Positions 10,350 to 19,752 of a stretch of DNA of 37,193 nt are shown in pieces; the first letter of the stretch is position 1; every line of letters starts with the position of its first letter. A program made the position numbers and the translations under genes. Origin of the DNA: an uncultured Clostridia bacterium (GTDB lineage: Bacteria > Bacillota > Clostridia > TANB77 > CAG-508); the NCBI GenBank assembly GCA_944388745.1, contig CALXJZ010000011.1, forward strand, positions 1 through 37,193. Reading direction: 5' to 3'. A model generated the notes under the pieces. The model did not search any database, was not told where the DNA came from, and saw only the letters and a list, made by a program, of their open reading frames with translations.

Positions 10350-11933
10350 TTATCTAAAGATTTTAACTTTTTTGTTTAGTCTAATTTCTAAGTCTTTTTT
10401 ACTCAAGTTTTCACTATCTTGTATTTCTATTTTTTCTTCAAAGATGTTTTCGTCAAATAGTTGTATATAGTATTTTTCTTTTTCTTTTATGACTTTTATA
10501 TATAAATCTTCTAAGCTTATAACTCTGATATCAAATATATTTTTCATTAATTCATAATGTATTTCATCTTTTTTTGCAAATTGCTCTGTTACCTTCATTT
10601 CATATGCTCTTTTTAATAGTTTTTTCTTTAGTTCTTCTAATTCTTTTTGTATTTCTTTTATTTGGCATATGTTTTTTTCTTGTGTATATGGTAATAAGTT
10701 ATAATATCTAATTTCATATAATAAAGTTATAATTTCTTGTTTTGTTTGTGCTTTTTCGACTTTTATGTTATAGCATTTTATGAATTCTTTTTGTATTTTT
10801 AACAAATATTTTTCTATTTCTTTTTCAAGGTTTTCTGTATCTATATATTTTAAATATTTTTCTTTATTTTCTAATTCTTTTTTATATTTAACAAATTCTT
10901 GTGGCTTTAAAAGTTTGTTTATTTCTTCTATTTTTTCTATCTTTTCTTCTCTTTCTTTTGCCATCATTTGTGATAATATTCTGCTACTAAATATTTTCTT
11001 TTCTAATGGTAAAAATTCATTTCTTTTTTCATATTCTTTTTGTAATAATTCTTTGTTATTTAATGTTTCATCTATTTGTTTTATTTCATCTGCTAATCTT
11101 TTCTTTTCTTTTGTCTGTGTTTGTACAAATTCTTGATTGTTTTCAATCTGTTTTAATTTTTCGTCTATTTCATTTTTTTCTTTTTTAATTTTATCTTTTA
11201 TTTTAGAATTGAATCTGATGGCTAATAAGATTGATAATTCAATTAATTCTTTTACAAATTTGTTTTTGTTTTCTTCTCCATAAAGTGCTTCAAATTTATT
11301 TTCAAATTCTTCCATATAATCTATTATGAACTCTTTATTCTCAATCCATTCATTTAAGAATTGATATCCTATTAACATTCTTAAATTTTGATATATTAGA
11401 TTATGTGGTATGCTCTCAATTTCTCTTGGAATAGTTGTCCAAGAATATCCATTGAAGTCTCTCATTGGTTCTACTGTGTTTATGTTGTTTCCTACATTTA
11501 TTAATTCTGATAATGTTTCGTTTATTAGATAATATTTGTCTTTTATTATTGTTTCATGTTTGTCAATTTTTGCTATACAATATAATAATTTTCTTTCAAT
11601 TGGATAGCATATAATTCTTTTTTTGTCTCTTTCAACTAAAAAAGTGTGGTTTCCTAGCATTTCTGCTTCTTTTGATTTTAATTTAACAACTTTTATATCA
11701 TCACATTGAGTTTTTATAATATCTATTATTTTTTGAATAAATATTTCTTTTGGCTCAACTGTTTGTTTTACTTTTTCATAGTCTTTATATGCTGTTTCAA
11801 TTTTGTACATGATACTTAGAAGAAGGCTTTTTGTATTTTCATCAAAATACTTTTTTTCTAGCACTTTTTCTAATTCATTGTTATAGTTCTTTTTGACAAA
11901 TTTATCTAATAACTTATCATTCTTCTTTGGCAA
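10350..11933 (-). CDS. Unknown large charged coiled-coil protein
   Basis: About 527 residues, not recognised. It is lysine/glutamate-rich, has no transmembrane segment or signal peptide, and has long heptad-like helices at roughly residues 240-400 and 430-470. The N-terminal third contains a more globular segment (HTFLVERDKKRIICYPIE, then a GYSWTTIP stretch). The longest reading starts at 12002, but its first 20 codons fall in a palindromic repeat. A TTG at 11931-11933 has GAAAGGAG seven bases upstream, so I take that as the start. It immediately precedes the beta-CASP RNase-like gene, so an RNA- or nucleic-acid-linked role is possible but unproven. Confidence 0.7.
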   Translation of the reverse strand: MPKKNDKLLDKFVKKNYNNELEKVLEKKYFDENTKSLLLSIMYKIETAYKDYEKVKQTVEPKEIFIQKIIDIIKTQCDDIKVVKLKSKEAEMLGNHTFLVERDKKRIICYPIERKLLYCIAKIDKHETIIKDKYYLINETLSELINVGNNINTVEPMRDFNGYSWTTIPREIESIPHNLIYQNLRMLIGYQFLNEWIENKEFIIDYMEEFENKFEALYGEENKNKFVKELIELSILLAIRFNSKIKDKIKKEKNEIDEKLKQIENNQEFVQTQTKEKKRLADEIKQIDETLNNKELLQKEYEKRNEFLPLEKKIFSSRILSQMMAKEREEKIEKIEEINKLLKPQEFVKYKKELENKEKYLKYIDTENLEKEIEKYLLKIQKEFIKCYNIKVEKAQTKQEIITLLYEIRYYNLLPYTQEKNICQIKEIQKELEELKKKLLKRAYEMKVTEQFAKKDEIHYELMKNIFDIRVISLEDLYIKVIKEKEKYYIQLFDENIFEEKIEIQDSENLSKKDLEIRLNKKVKIFR

Positions 11934-11952
11934 TTTACTTCTCCTTTCGTTC

Positions 11953-12087
11953 AGGGATTCTAAGGGAACGGTGTCGCATTGGGGACGTTTCTCATGCGAC
12001 ATCTTATTTTTTTGCTTCTTAGCATATTAAATTTTTAACTAATGTCGCATGAGAAACGTCCCCAATGCGACACCGTCCCCTAAATCC
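11953..12087. repeat. REP-like nested palindrome, copy between ftsK and the unknown gene
   Basis: A perfect 33-base inverted repeat (11970-12002 and 12042-12074) flanks a 39-base AT-rich centre. Imperfect outer arms (AGGGATT...ACGG) extend it to the whole interval. Each arm is itself a hairpin: TGTCGCAT and ATGCGACA around the core TTGGGGACGTTTC. The right end touches the TAG of ftsK (12088-12090). Confidence 0.9.
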
Positions 12088-14544
12088 CTATTCTGTTGCA
12101 GTACTACTTCCCATTTTTAGTTCATTTAGTTTATCTAATGTCATTAATACTTCTCTTGGTTTGCTTCCTTGGTAACCAGATATTACTCCTCTTTCTTCCA
12201 TTTGGTCTATTATTCTTCCTGCTCTTGCGTATCCAACTTTAAATCTTCTTTGTATAAATGATGTTGATGCTTGTCCTGTTTCTACTACGGTTTGTATTGC
12301 ATCCATTAAAAATGGGTCTGTTTCGTCATCTTCTGCTTGTTCTTGTGTTAATTCTTTTTCTGTTTTATTATTATTTTCTATGCTTTCTAATATGTCTTCA
12401 CTATATGTTGCTGTTCCATTTGATTTTATGAAGTCTACTATTTTTTCTACTTCGTCATCTGATACAAATGCTCCTTGTACTCTTGATGGCTTTGACGCTC
12501 CTGATGGGAAATATAGCATATCTCCTTTTCCTAGTAGCTTTTCTGCTCCTACACTATCTAGTATTGTTCTTGAGTCTACTTGTGATGATACTGCAAATGC
12601 TATTCTTGATGGTATATTTGCTTTGATTAGTCCTGTGATTACATCTACTGATGGTCTTTGTGTTGCAATTACTAGGTGCATTCCTGCAGCTCTTGCTTTT
12701 TGTGCTAAACGACATATTGCATCTTCTACATCATTTTTTGCTACCATCATTAAGTCTGCTAACTCATCTATAATTATTACTATTTGTGGTAGTTTTCCCA
12801 TTCCTTCTTCTTTTTCTATTGCTTTGTTGTATCCTTTTAGGTCTCTTACTCCTTTTTGTGCAAATAGATTATATCTGTTGTCCATTTCTTGAACTGCCCA
12901 TGCAAGTGCTCCTGCTGCTTTTCTTGGGTCTGTTACTACTGGTATTAATAGATGTGGTATCCCATTATATACTGATAACTCAACTACTTTTGGGTCTACC
13001 ATTACAAATTTAACTTCACTTGGTTTTGCATGATAAACTATACTTGTTATTATTGTGTTTATGCACACACTTTTTCCTGAACCTGTTGAACCTGCAATTA
13101 ATACATGTGGCATTTTTGCTATATCTGCTAATTGGATTTCTCCTGCAACGTCTTTTCCAAGTGCAATTGTTAGTTTTGAATCACTTTTTCTAAATTCTTC
13201 ACTATCTAGCACTTCTCTTAGATGTACTGCTTCTTTTTCACGGTTTGGCACTTCAATTCCTACTGCTTGTTTTCCTGGTATTGGTGCTTCTATACGTATT
13301 GTTTCTGCTGCTAAGTTTAGTGCTATATCATCTGCTAGATTTGCTATTTTGCTAACTCTAACTCCTTCTGCTGGTTTAAGTTCATAACGTGTTATTGCTG
13401 GTCCTACTGATACATTTTCAACTTTTGCAGATACTCCAAAACTATATAAGGTTTTTTGAAGTTTTGTTGCAGTATCTGTTAACGCTTTTGCTCCACCTTT
13501 TAGTGTTTTCTTTCCTGCTTTGCTAAGTAACTCTACTGGTGGATATTCATAATGTTCATCTTCAACTGTCATTGCATGTTCTAATTGTAAAACTTCTCTT
13601 TTCTTTTCTTCTTTTTGTTCATCTTCTTGCTTGAATAAGTTGTTTTCTAAAACATCTGGTTCAATTACTTCTTGTTTATTTTCAGCTTGTTTTCTTGCTA
13701 ATAATCCTTTTTTACTTTCTTTTGTTAATGGCTCTAAATCATCATTACTATGGTCATATTTCTTTAATCCTTGTTTTTCATCTCCATTGTCCACAATTCG
13801 TCCACCAAAGTTGATTTTTATTTGATTTTCCATTGGATTGTTTTGCTGTTTTTCTAATTCTTTTTGAGCTAATCTTTCTTGTCTTTCTCTTCTTCTTCTT
13901 TGTGCTGGTGTTTCTTTTTCTTCTTCAGCCATTTGTGCTAATTCTTTTTTTCTTTGTTCACGATATTCTAATTTTTCTTCGCGTTTTTCTTCCATCTTGT
14001 CAGCCATTTCTTGGATTTTTTCTGACAAGTTAATTCCAAATGTAAATACTATTAATATTACTGCTATTCCTAAGCATAATATAATTGCTCCTATAACTCC
14101 TAAAAGGTTTACTAACGGAACTGCTCCAAGTGCACCTATTGCTCCTCCACCTTTACTTTGTGAGCCTAAATAGTAGGCATCTTTTATTATGCTCGAAAGT
14201 TCTCCATTTGTTTGTAATTCTCCTCCAGATATTTGGAACACGCTTAATACAATGGATAATGCTATTAAAAGCACTCCATATTGTACTAATTTCATTTTAA
14301 ATTCTTCATTTCCATTTGATGCTATTTTTATAGCTATAACAAAAATACCAATAGGTAGTATATATTGAACTATTCCAAATATTCCTCCTAGTATTTCATT
14401 TAATTTTGTTCCTACTACTCCTGATTTTGTATATATTAAAACTGCTAAAAGGATACTTACAACTATTAATATAATAACTGCCATATCCATTTTAGAAGTT
14501 GTCTTTTTTCTTTTCTGATATTTTCTTTTTCTTTTTGCTGCCAT
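12088..14544 (-). CDS. ftsK: DNA translocase FtsK/SpoIIIE
   Basis: Septal ATP-driven DNA pump for chromosome segregation at division or sporulation. The 818 residues show a basic N-terminus and about four transmembrane helices (residues 20-190). A charged linker follows (about 190-330), then the motor domain with Walker [11 protein letters not shown] at about residues 483-492 and Walker B-like [11 protein letters not shown]. The C-terminal gamma winged helix ([15 protein letters not shown]) recognises polar DNA sequences. A sporulation-specific versus vegetative role cannot be decided here. Arginine codons CGA (13798-13800) and CGT (13387-13389) are used in frame. Confidence 0.96.
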   Translation of the reverse strand: MAAKRKRKYQKRKKTTSKMDMAVIILIVVSILLAVLIYTKSGVVGTKLNEILGGIFGIVQYILPIGIFVIAIKIASNGNEEFKMKLVQYGVLLIALSIVLSVFQISGGELQTNGELSSIIKDAYYLGSQSKGGGAIGALGAVPLVNLLGVIGAIILCLGIAVILIVFTFGINLSEKIQEMADKMEEKREEKLEYREQRKKELAQMAEEEKETPAQRRRRERQERLAQKELEKQQNNPMENQIKINFGGRIVDNGDEKQGLKKYDHSNDDLEPLTKESKKGLLARKQAENKQEVIEPDVLENNLFKQEDEQKEEKKREVLQLEHAMTVEDEHYEYPPVELLSKAGKKTLKGGAKALTDTATKLQKTLYSFGVSAKVENVSVGPAITRYELKPAEGVRVSKIANLADDIALNLAAETIRIEAPIPGKQAVGIEVPNREKEAVHLREVLDSEEFRKSDSKLTIALGKDVAGEIQLADIAKMPHVLIAGSTGSGKSVCINTIITSIVYHAKPSEVKFVMVDPKVVELSVYNGIPHLLIPVVTDPRKAAGALAWAVQEMDNRYNLFAQKGVRDLKGYNKAIEKEEGMGKLPQIVIIIDELADLMMVAKNDVEDAICRLAQKARAAGMHLVIATQRPSVDVITGLIKANIPSRIAFAVSSQVDSRTILDSVGAEKLLGKGDMLYFPSGASKPSRVQGAFVSDDEVEKIVDFIKSNGTATYSEDILESIENNNKTEKELTQEQAEDDETDPFLMDAIQTVVETGQASTSFIQRRFKVGYARAGRIIDQMEERGVISGYQGSKPREVLMTLDKLNELKMGSSTATE

Positions 14545-14613
14545 CTATTTTTACCATCCCTTCTTCTCTTTTAGTTAAATTCGAAAAAATTCATTTGTTT
14601 AATATCTCTACTA

Positions 14614-14734
14614 TTTGGTAAAGAATTGTTTTTTGGCTAGGCGCATGAGTTTGAAATCTATGAGACGTACTTTTTGTACGTTGATTAGATTTCAAATGAA
14701 ATGCAACAACGCCAAAAGGCAATTATTTGCCAAA
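14614..14734. repeat. Structured palindromic element, copy 1 (GTACGT family)
   Basis: A ~121-base imperfect palindrome. Outer stem TTTGG...AATTG with CAATT...CCAAA; then TTTTGGC (14631-14637) with GCCAAAA (14711-14717); then TTTGAAATCTA (14650-14660) with TAGATTTCAAA (14686-14696); then GACGTAC with GTACGTT around a T5 loop. A conserved unpaired strand (AATGCAACAAC) lies only on the 3' side. Related copies are at 15890-16011 and 20221-20348. Confidence 0.85.
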
Positions 14735-14735
14735 G

Positions 14736-14792
14736 AGAAGTCGGAAACCAAAAGCCTTGCACATAGCCTATGACTTCTGATATCCGACTTCT
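14736..14792. terminator. Hairpin after the coiled-coil gene
   Basis: Perfect ten-base inverted repeat AGAAGTCGGA (14736-14745) / TCCGACTTCT (14783-14792) with GACTTCTGAT repeated twice inside. It lies directly downstream of the gene ending at 14802 and may end its transcript, although no clean T run follows. Confidence 0.4.
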
Positions 14793-14801
14793 GATTGCTA
14801 T

Positions 14802-15305
14802 CTATTTCAACTCTTTTCTACTATTTTGAATTGTTTTAATTGTATCCTCCAAAGAAATTTGCATTAAATTCAAGGCTTCTGTCATATTAGTTCCCAATTT
14901 ATTTAAAGTATCATTTAATACATTTTCAGTATTTGCAAGAAGACTATCTGCATATTCTTTAGTACCTTTAGAAATTTCTCTTGACATTTCATTAGCTGTT
15001 TCAATAATTTCTGTTTTTTGGTCATATGCTTTTCTTGTAATTTCATGTTCATCTATCATTGCAATTATTCTATTTTCTGCTTCTTTAACAATTCCATCTG
15101 CTTCTTTTTGAGCTTCTACTAATATACGTTGTCTTTCTTCTTTAACCCATTTAGCTTGTTTTAGTTCATCTGGAAGTTTTAATCTAATTTCTTTTATTAA
15201 ATCAAGCATTTCATCTTTATCTACTATTCCTTTTGAAGAGAATGGCAGATTTCTGCTTCTTTCTAATAAATCCTCCAATGTTTCTAATAATGTAAATATT
15301 TCCAT
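14802..15305 (-). CDS. Coiled-coil protein of unknown function (DivIVA / ATP-synthase b-subunit-like composition)
   Basis: A 167-residue soluble protein, almost wholly helical. A short ordered N-terminus (LLETLEDLLERSRNLPFSSKG) is followed by a long amphipathic coiled coil from about residue 40 to the end. The AQKEADGIVKEAENR segment resembles DivIVA and F-type b-subunit coiled coils, which is a similarity of composition, not identity. AAAGGGG lies eight bases before the ATG. It starts 20 bases after rsmD and lies close to divIVA and sepF, so an envelope or division link is possible. Confidence 0.7.
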   Translation of the reverse strand: MEIFTLLETLEDLLERSRNLPFSSKGIVDKDEMLDLIKEIRLKLPDELKQAKWVKEERQRILVEAQKEADGIVKEAENRIIAMIDEHEITRKAYDQKTEIIETANEMSREISKGTKEYADSLLANTENVLNDTLNKLGTNMTEALNLMQISLEDTIKTIQNSRKELK

Positions 15306-15325
15306 GGTTTTACCCCTTTCTTAGC

Positions 15326-15875
15326 TTAAACCTTCTTTTTTAAGAAAATAAGATTTGCTCTTCCATATTTTCTTTCATCTATAATATCTATATTTTCTAG
15401 TTGTTCTTTTATTTCTTCTTTTTGGTCTGTTTCTATTATTATTATACTATCACTTTTTAAGATTTCCTTTTTAATTAATAGTTTGATTGCATCAATTGCG
15501 TAATTTGTTTTATATGGTGGGTCTAAATATACAATATCTACTTTGTCTTTTAGTTTATTTTCTATTAGTTCATTAAATTGCATTTGATAAAGTTCTACTT
15601 TGTTTTTATACCCGTGTTTTTTCAATATTCTTTTTTATTATTTGTATTGCTTGTTTATTGTTATCACAAAGTATTGCTTTTTTTGCTCCTCTACTTACTG
15701 CTTCTAATCCTATTGCCCCACTTCCTGCAAACATATCCAAAAAAATACTATCTCTTATTTCTGATTGTATAATATTAAATAGAGATTCTTTTACTCTATC
15801 TAGCGTAGGTCTTGTGTTTAATCCTTCTAGTGTATATAATTTTGTGCCACGCTTTTCTCCTGCAATAATTCTCAT
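15326..15875 (-). CDS. rsmD: 16S rRNA (guanine966-N2)-methyltransferase RsmD, interrupted by a +1 frameshift at CGG
   Basis: Methylates G966 of 16S rRNA using S-adenosylmethionine. The first 87 codons (MRIIAGEKRGTKL, and the SAM-binding LDMFAGSGAIGLEA) run in one frame to ...NIEKT. An in-frame CGG (15612-15614) follows, and then a stop two codons on. Skipping the C at 15614 gives ACA-GGG-TAT, so the protein continues as NIEKT-GYKNKVELY and reaches the catalytic DPPY motif and the C-terminus: 182 residues, a normal family length. It may be a sequencing or real indel. Because two other genes here break at the same codon in the same way, I favour +1 frameshifting at an unassigned CGG. Confidence 0.88.
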
Positions 15876-15889
15876 GATTCCTTATTTCG

Positions 15890-16011
15890 ATTTGAAAAAA
15901 ATTAGTATATTGCTAGGCAAACGAGCTTAAAATTTATGAGACGTACTAGATGTACGTTGATTAAATTTTAAGTGAAGTTTAACAACGCAAGATGCTGATT
16001 ATTTTTCAAAT
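15890..16011. repeat. Structured palindromic element, copy 2 (GTACGT family)
   Basis: Same plan as copy 1, with changed but still paired stems: CTTAAAATTTA pairs with TAAATTTTAAG, and GACGTAC with GTACGTT around a TAGAT loop. The outer arms are ATTTGAAAAA and ATTTTTCAAAT. The stem change from TTTGAAATCTA to CTTAAAATTTA is matched on both sides. It occupies the upstream region of rsmD. Confidence 0.85.
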
Positions 16012-16032
16012 TGTCCTTTCTTTGATAATACT

Positions 16033-16060
16033 ATTTTATTCTTTTTTCAATCAAAGTCAA
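16033..16060 (-). promoter_or_regulatory. Candidate sigma-A promoter upstream of rsmD
   Basis: On the minus strand TTGACT (16055-16060), a 16-base spacer and TAAAAT (16033-16038). A ten-base inverted repeat TAATACTATT/AATAGTATTA overlaps it and might be an operator. A transcript from here would carry repeat copy 2 as its leader before rsmD. Confidence 0.5.
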
Positions 16061-16193
16061 TAGTATTAATAGAAATGTAACATATATTTAATAGTTTTGT
16101 AACATAGTTTGGTTATTTTTACATTAATCATTGTAATAGTTTTTTAAATGACATTTTTATATAACAAATTTCATTGTTTTTAAATGCAAAAAT

Positions 16194-16217
16194 AAGACTA
16201 TCACTTTTGATAGTCTT
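16194..16217 (-). terminator. Rho-independent terminator after divIVA
   Basis: Ten-base stem AAGACTATCA/TGATAGTCTT with a four-base loop, followed on the minus strand by a T-rich run, 20 bases after the divIVA stop codon. Confidence 0.8.
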
Positions 16218-16237
16218 CATCTTTTGTAATAAATAAT

Positions 16238-16702
16238 TTATGCATCATCTTTGTTAATATCTTTTAATAATTCTAGTTGAGAAATTAATAATGATTCCAT
16301 TTTTGCTTTATATATATCAAATTGTTTTTTTACGTCTTCTAATTCTTTCTTTTTTGCAACTATTTCATTATCTAAATCACTTGCTTGTTTTTGAGCTGTT
16401 CCTTTTGCTTCATTTATTATTTGGTCTGCTTGCTGTCTAGCTACTTTTTTGACATCTTCAGCTGTTGATTGAGCCATTACTAATGTATTTTGAAGTGTTT
16501 CCTCTATTGTTTTGTAATGTTCCAAACTTTTATTTAATTCTTCAACTTTATCTCTTAGTTCATTTACTTCTTTATAGTTTTTTGTGTAATCTAATGTCAA
16601 TTCGTCTAAAAAATCATCTACTTCTTCTACATTGTATCCATTCATCATTTGCTTAGAAAATTTTTTATTTTCGATATCTAATGGTGTAATCAAATTTATC
16701 AT
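16238..16702 (-). CDS. divIVA: DivIVA-family cell division / polarity protein
   Basis: A 154-residue scaffold that binds negatively curved membrane at septum and poles. It has the family N-terminus (LITPLDIENKKFSKQMMNGYNVEEVDDFLDE, the membrane-binding domain), then a long coiled coil with the typical ARQQADQIINEAK segment. It lies 28 bases downstream of sepF, the arrangement seen in the dcw-adjacent ylm cluster of Firmicutes, and ends in a strong terminator. Confidence 0.92.
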   Translation of the reverse strand: MINLITPLDIENKKFSKQMMNGYNVEEVDDFLDELTLDYTKNYKEVNELRDKVEELNKSLEHYKTIEETLQNTLVMAQSTAEDVKKVARQQADQIINEAKGTAQKQASDLDNEIVAKKKELEDVKKQFDIYKAKMESLLISQLELLKDINKDDA

Positions 16703-16730
16703 TCCTTCCCTTAGGTATAAAATAGTGTTA

Positions 16731-17213
16731 TTAGTTTATTCCATTATTTTTTAACCAAGATACAGAAAGTTTGCTTTTCATTTCTTCTCTTGCCATTTCA
16801 TTTGTAATTTCATAGTTTGATGGTGCAACTAAGAATATTGAGTTTGAAACTTTTTGGATATATCCATCTAACGCATATACTCCACCACTAATAAAGTCAA
16901 CAATTCTTCTTGCTACATCTTTGTTAACATACTCTAAATTTACTATAACAGATTTTTTTTCTTTTAAGAAACTACATATTTCATCTGATTGTTCAAATGT
17001 AGTTGGTTGTGATATAACCATTTTTATTGCATTAGTTTGAGTTTGTGGCATAGAAACCACTTTTTCTCTATTTTTTCTTCCAAATAGTTTTTTATCTTCT
17101 ACTTCTTCATCCTCGTCTTCATATTCATAGATGTTCTCATCCTCGTATTCTTCTGGCTCAGCTGAGTCCATCCCAAATAAATCCCATACTTTATTCATTA
17201 AAGCTCCTGACAT
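16731..17213 (-). CDS. sepF: Cell division protein SepF
   Basis: FtsZ-associated septum protein, 160 residues. An N-terminal amphipathic membrane anchor (about 1-12) precedes a strongly acidic linker. The conserved SepF fold starts near residue 60: PTTFEQSDEIC, VIVNLEYVNKDVARRIVDFISGG, and VSNSIFLVAPSNYEI. AGGAGG lies eight T residues upstream of the ATG. It leads the sepF-divIVA unit from the promoter at 17256-17284. Confidence 0.95.
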   Translation of the reverse strand: MSGALMNKVWDLFGMDSAEPEEYEDENIYEYEDEDEEVEDKKLFGRKNREKVVSMPQTQTNAIKMVISQPTTFEQSDEICSFLKEKKSVIVNLEYVNKDVARRIVDFISGGVYALDGYIQKVSNSIFLVAPSNYEITNEMAREEMKSKLSVSWLKNNGIN

Positions 17214-17255
17214 AAAAAAACCTCCTAAATTTACTTCCTTTGTTTTGACATACTA

Positions 17256-17284
17256 AGTATCTACTTTTTTTGCCATATTGTCAA
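17256..17284 (-). promoter_or_regulatory. Sigma-A-type promoter for sepF-divIVA
   Basis: TTGACA (17279-17284), a 17-base spacer and GATACT (17256-17261) on the minus strand, about 45 bases upstream of the sepF start codon. Confidence 0.6.
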
Positions 17285-17338
17285 TATTTTTTATGAATGT
17301 AATTAAATCTTAATATGTTTGTAATATTTTTGTAATAT

Positions 17339-18625
17339 TTATTCTACTTCACTTAAATCTGGATTTAATATAATTTCATCATACAAAGAAATCTTTCTAT
17401 ATGAATTTATTTCTTCGTTTGAGAATCCTAATTCTTTTAATTCTTCTGTTGTATATGGTTGTACTATAGAATAATCTTCGCCCTGTTCTGTAACATTAAC
17501 AAGTATTTTATTTAAATATCCAGCTCTATTTCTAACAACATAATTTAATCCTTCTAATTCTACAATTGCTTCATTTGGTATTTTTAATCCTGTTTCATCC
17601 CACCATATTAAGTCAAATGATATTTTTCTGTAATTTATAAGTTCTTCTATTTGTTCATTAACTTTTAATATTAGTAAAACTTCATCTTCATTTTCTTGTG
17701 ATATACTTGTTATTTCAGCTGATATCTCAGCATTGTTTGACAATCTAACCTTTACGTCATCTCCCACTTCAGCTTGTTTTGCTTCTTCTGATGATGATAT
17801 TGTCGCAATGTAGCAAGCAAAATTATCTATAACTTTTCCCGCTTCTTCGCTTGTTGCAACTATTTCTCCAGTTTTTAGGTTTAGATTTTCTAAAAATTCT
17901 TTATTAATACTTCCGAAATTATCTGGTGTTAAAGTTTCTTCTAATCCGTCAACTTTATATGACACTATTCCACTCATTGGTGCTTTAACATATTCAGCAC
18001 CAGAATTTAACTGACTTTCATATTGTTTTCTTTCTTCTATCAACTGATTTAAATATGACCCTTGTGGACTTAAATCTCCAGCTATTTTTGCTTTTTTGGT
18101 AATCAAGTTATCAATTTCTTTTTTGTATTCAGTTAATGTTGTTACATCTGTAATTTCATTAATTTCTTTTAATTTTTCGTCTATCTGGTCTTCTAATGAT
18201 TTTATATCAGCTGAAAATATACTTGTATCTTCTGTCATTGCTGTTTGAATTTGTTCATCTAGTTCTGCTATTTTTTGTTTTAAACTTTCTTCGTTTGTAC
18301 TGTAATATCTAAATATATTTTCATCTTTCGCTGCTCTTTCTCCTTCTGCTTTTATTTGTTCCATTCCGTTTTTATAGTTGTTTCCTCTTACTACTGTTTC
18401 TTTTCTTATAACATATCCAATGTCTGTTTCTTCTTGATATAATGTTCCTTCTTCTATTGTAAATATGTTTGTTGGCTCTTTAATAAGAAGATATATCGCA
18501 TATACAACATAAATAAGAACTGCCACAATTATGACATTTAATATTATCTTCTTTTTCTGGTTCATTGTTGTTTTTTTAGTTGTTTTTTCTCGCTCTTTAT
18601 TTTGCTTTTCCAATATCTTCTTCAT
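17339..18625 (-). CDS. HlyD-like single-pass membrane protein next to sepF
   Basis: A 428-residue protein with a basic cytoplasmic N-terminus, one transmembrane helix at about residues 28-47 and a large extracytoplasmic part. A coiled coil (about 110-200) is followed by a lipoyl-like segment (AEYVKAPMSGIVSYKVDGLEE), the signature of HlyD/membrane-fusion adaptors. Such a protein beside sepF is a recurring clostridial arrangement, suggesting an envelope or division role rather than drug efflux. No transporter partner is adjacent. The start is uncertain: AAAGGA touches the first ATG, and an in-frame TTG four codons later is an alternative. Confidence 0.75.
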   Translation of the reverse strand: MKKILEKQNKEREKTTKKTTMNQKKKIILNVIIVAVLIYVVYAIYLLIKEPTNIFTIEEGTLYQEETDIGYVIRKETVVRGNNYKNGMEQIKAEGERAAKDENIFRYYSTNEESLKQKIAELDEQIQTAMTEDTSIFSADIKSLEDQIDEKLKEINEITDVTTLTEYKKEIDNLITKKAKIAGDLSPQGSYLNQLIEERKQYESQLNSGAEYVKAPMSGIVSYKVDGLEETLTPDNFGSINKEFLENLNLKTGEIVATSEEAGKVIDNFACYIATISSSEEAKQAEVGDDVKVRLSNNAEISAEITSISQENEDEVLLILKVNEQIEELINYRKISFDLIWWDETGLKIPNEAIVELEGLNYVVRNRAGYLNKILVNVTEQGEDYSIVQPYTTEELKELGFSNEEINSYRKISLYDEIILNPDLSEVE

Positions 18626-18643
18626 TCCTTTCTTTGGTTAGTT

Positions 18644-18699
18644 TGGTCAGTTTGGGGACAGGTTCGGACTGACCATTTTTGGATACTTTGGGGACGCTA
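18644..18699. repeat. REP-like hairpin at the end of miaA
   Basis: TGGTCAG (18644-18650) pairs with CTGACCA (18669-18675) around a TTGGGGACAGG core; a second TTGGGGACG follows at 18689-18695, directly against the TAG of miaA (18697-18699). Same core as the other REP-like copies but a different stem. Confidence 0.7.
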
Positions 18700-19677
18700 C
18701 TTTTTCAAAATATTGCAGTCACTACAAATTAAATTCATATTATAATCTGTTGACTTTTCTCCATCTAGCCATATGGTTTGCTTGTTTTTTCTAAACCAAG
18801 TTAATTGCCTTTTTGCATAGTGTCTCGTTTCTTTTTTTATTTTCTCTATCATCTCTTCTTTTGTACAATTTCCTTTTAGATATTCTACAACTTCTTTATA
18901 TCCTAATCCTTGCATTGCTGTTGGAAATTTGTTATATTTTTCTGATATTTTCTCAACTTCTTCTATTAACCCTTGTTCTATCATGTTATCTACTCTTTTA
19001 TTGATTCTTTCGTATAGAGTTTCTCTATCCCAATTAATTGCATAAACTTTGTAATCATATTCTACTTCTTTTTTTCTTGATTCGATTTCTTGCTCTGTTT
19101 TATTTTTTCCTGTTGCATAATATATTTCTAGGATTCTTAGAATTCTCTTTGCATCATTTTTACTTATTTTTTCTATTGCTTGAGGGTCTATTTCTTTTGC
19201 TTTTTCATATACATATTCTAAACCTTTTTCATCAACTATTTTTTCTAGTTCTTTACGATATTCTTCATCAAATTCTATTTCTGGATATTCTATTTCATAT
19301 ATTAAACTATCAACATATAATCCTGTGCCTCCAACAACAATTGGAGTTTTTCCTTTTTTTATAATTTCTTTTATTGCTTTCTTTGCATCTTTTTTATAAT
19401 CTGCCACGCTGTATCTTTCGTCAGGCAAAATAAAGTCTATTAAATAATGTTTTATTCCTTGCATTTCTTCAGGTGTTGGTTTTGCAGTTCCTATATTCAT
19501 GTCTTTATATATTTGCATTGAATCTGCTGATACTATTTCTCCATTTATTTTTTTTGCAAGTTCAATTGAAAGTCCTGTTTTTCCTGATGCTGTAGGTCCA
19601 CAAATCACTATTACTTGCTCTTTTTGTCCTTTTGGGGACGTTTCCGTTTGGACATTTTTGTCCTTTTGGGGACACAT
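18697..19677 (-). CDS. miaA: tRNA dimethylallyltransferase MiaA with a repeat-derived N-terminus
   Basis: Adds the isoprenoid group to A37 of tRNAs that read codons starting with U. It shows the P-loop GPTASGKTGLS, GEIVSADSMQIYKDMNIGTAKP (conserved Asp), and later TGLYVDSLI and the FPTAMQGLGYKEV region. AGAGGAGG lies six bases before the ATG at 19675-19677. About 19 residues (MCPQKDKNVQTE...GQKEQ) precede the usual start of the fold (VIVICGPTASGKT), and they are encoded by a GGGGAC-type repeat. The gene thus seems to have captured a repeat as its N-terminus. A longer reading from a TTG adds only the ribosome site. Confidence 0.94.
   Translation of the reverse strand: MCPQKDKNVQTETSPKGQKEQVIVICGPTASGKTGLSIELAKKINGEIVSADSMQIYKDMNIGTAKPTPEEMQGIKHYLIDFILPDERYSVADYKKDAKKAIKEIIKKGKTPIVVGGTGLYVDSLIYEIEYPEIEFDEEYRKELEKIVDEKGLEYVYEKAKEIDPQAIEKISKNDAKRILRILEIYYATGKNKTEQEIESRKKEVEYDYKVYAINWDRETLYERINKRVDNMIEQGLIEEVEKISEKYNKFPTAMQGLGYKEVVEYLKGNCTKEEMIEKIKKETRHYAKRQLTWFRKNKQTIWLDGEKSTDYNMNLICSDCNILKK
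19624..19677. repeat. REP-like hairpins embedded in the 5' end of miaA
   Basis: Two copies of TTTTGGGGAC: one between TGTCC (19625-19629) and GGACA, the other between TTTGTCC and GGACACA next to the ATG. The core matches the family found at 11953, 31676 and 35061. The repeat is read in frame as the first ~18 residues of MiaA. Confidence 0.7.
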
Positions 19678-19752
19678 CTTTATTCCTCCTCTCAACTGCT
19701 CAATTAATATCTAATGTTTAATTTTTACTTAGTCTCTTCATCATTATAAATT

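Noticed and set aside
11953..12087. CRISPR array
   Set aside because: The repeated units are inverted, not direct, with only two arms per site and AT-rich centres, and no cas genes are present.
15326..15625. Second half of rsmD as a separate gene starting with TTG
   Set aside because: It holds only the DPPY half of a methyltransferase, has no ribosome site, and joins the upstream half exactly at a CGG. It is one gene with a frame change.
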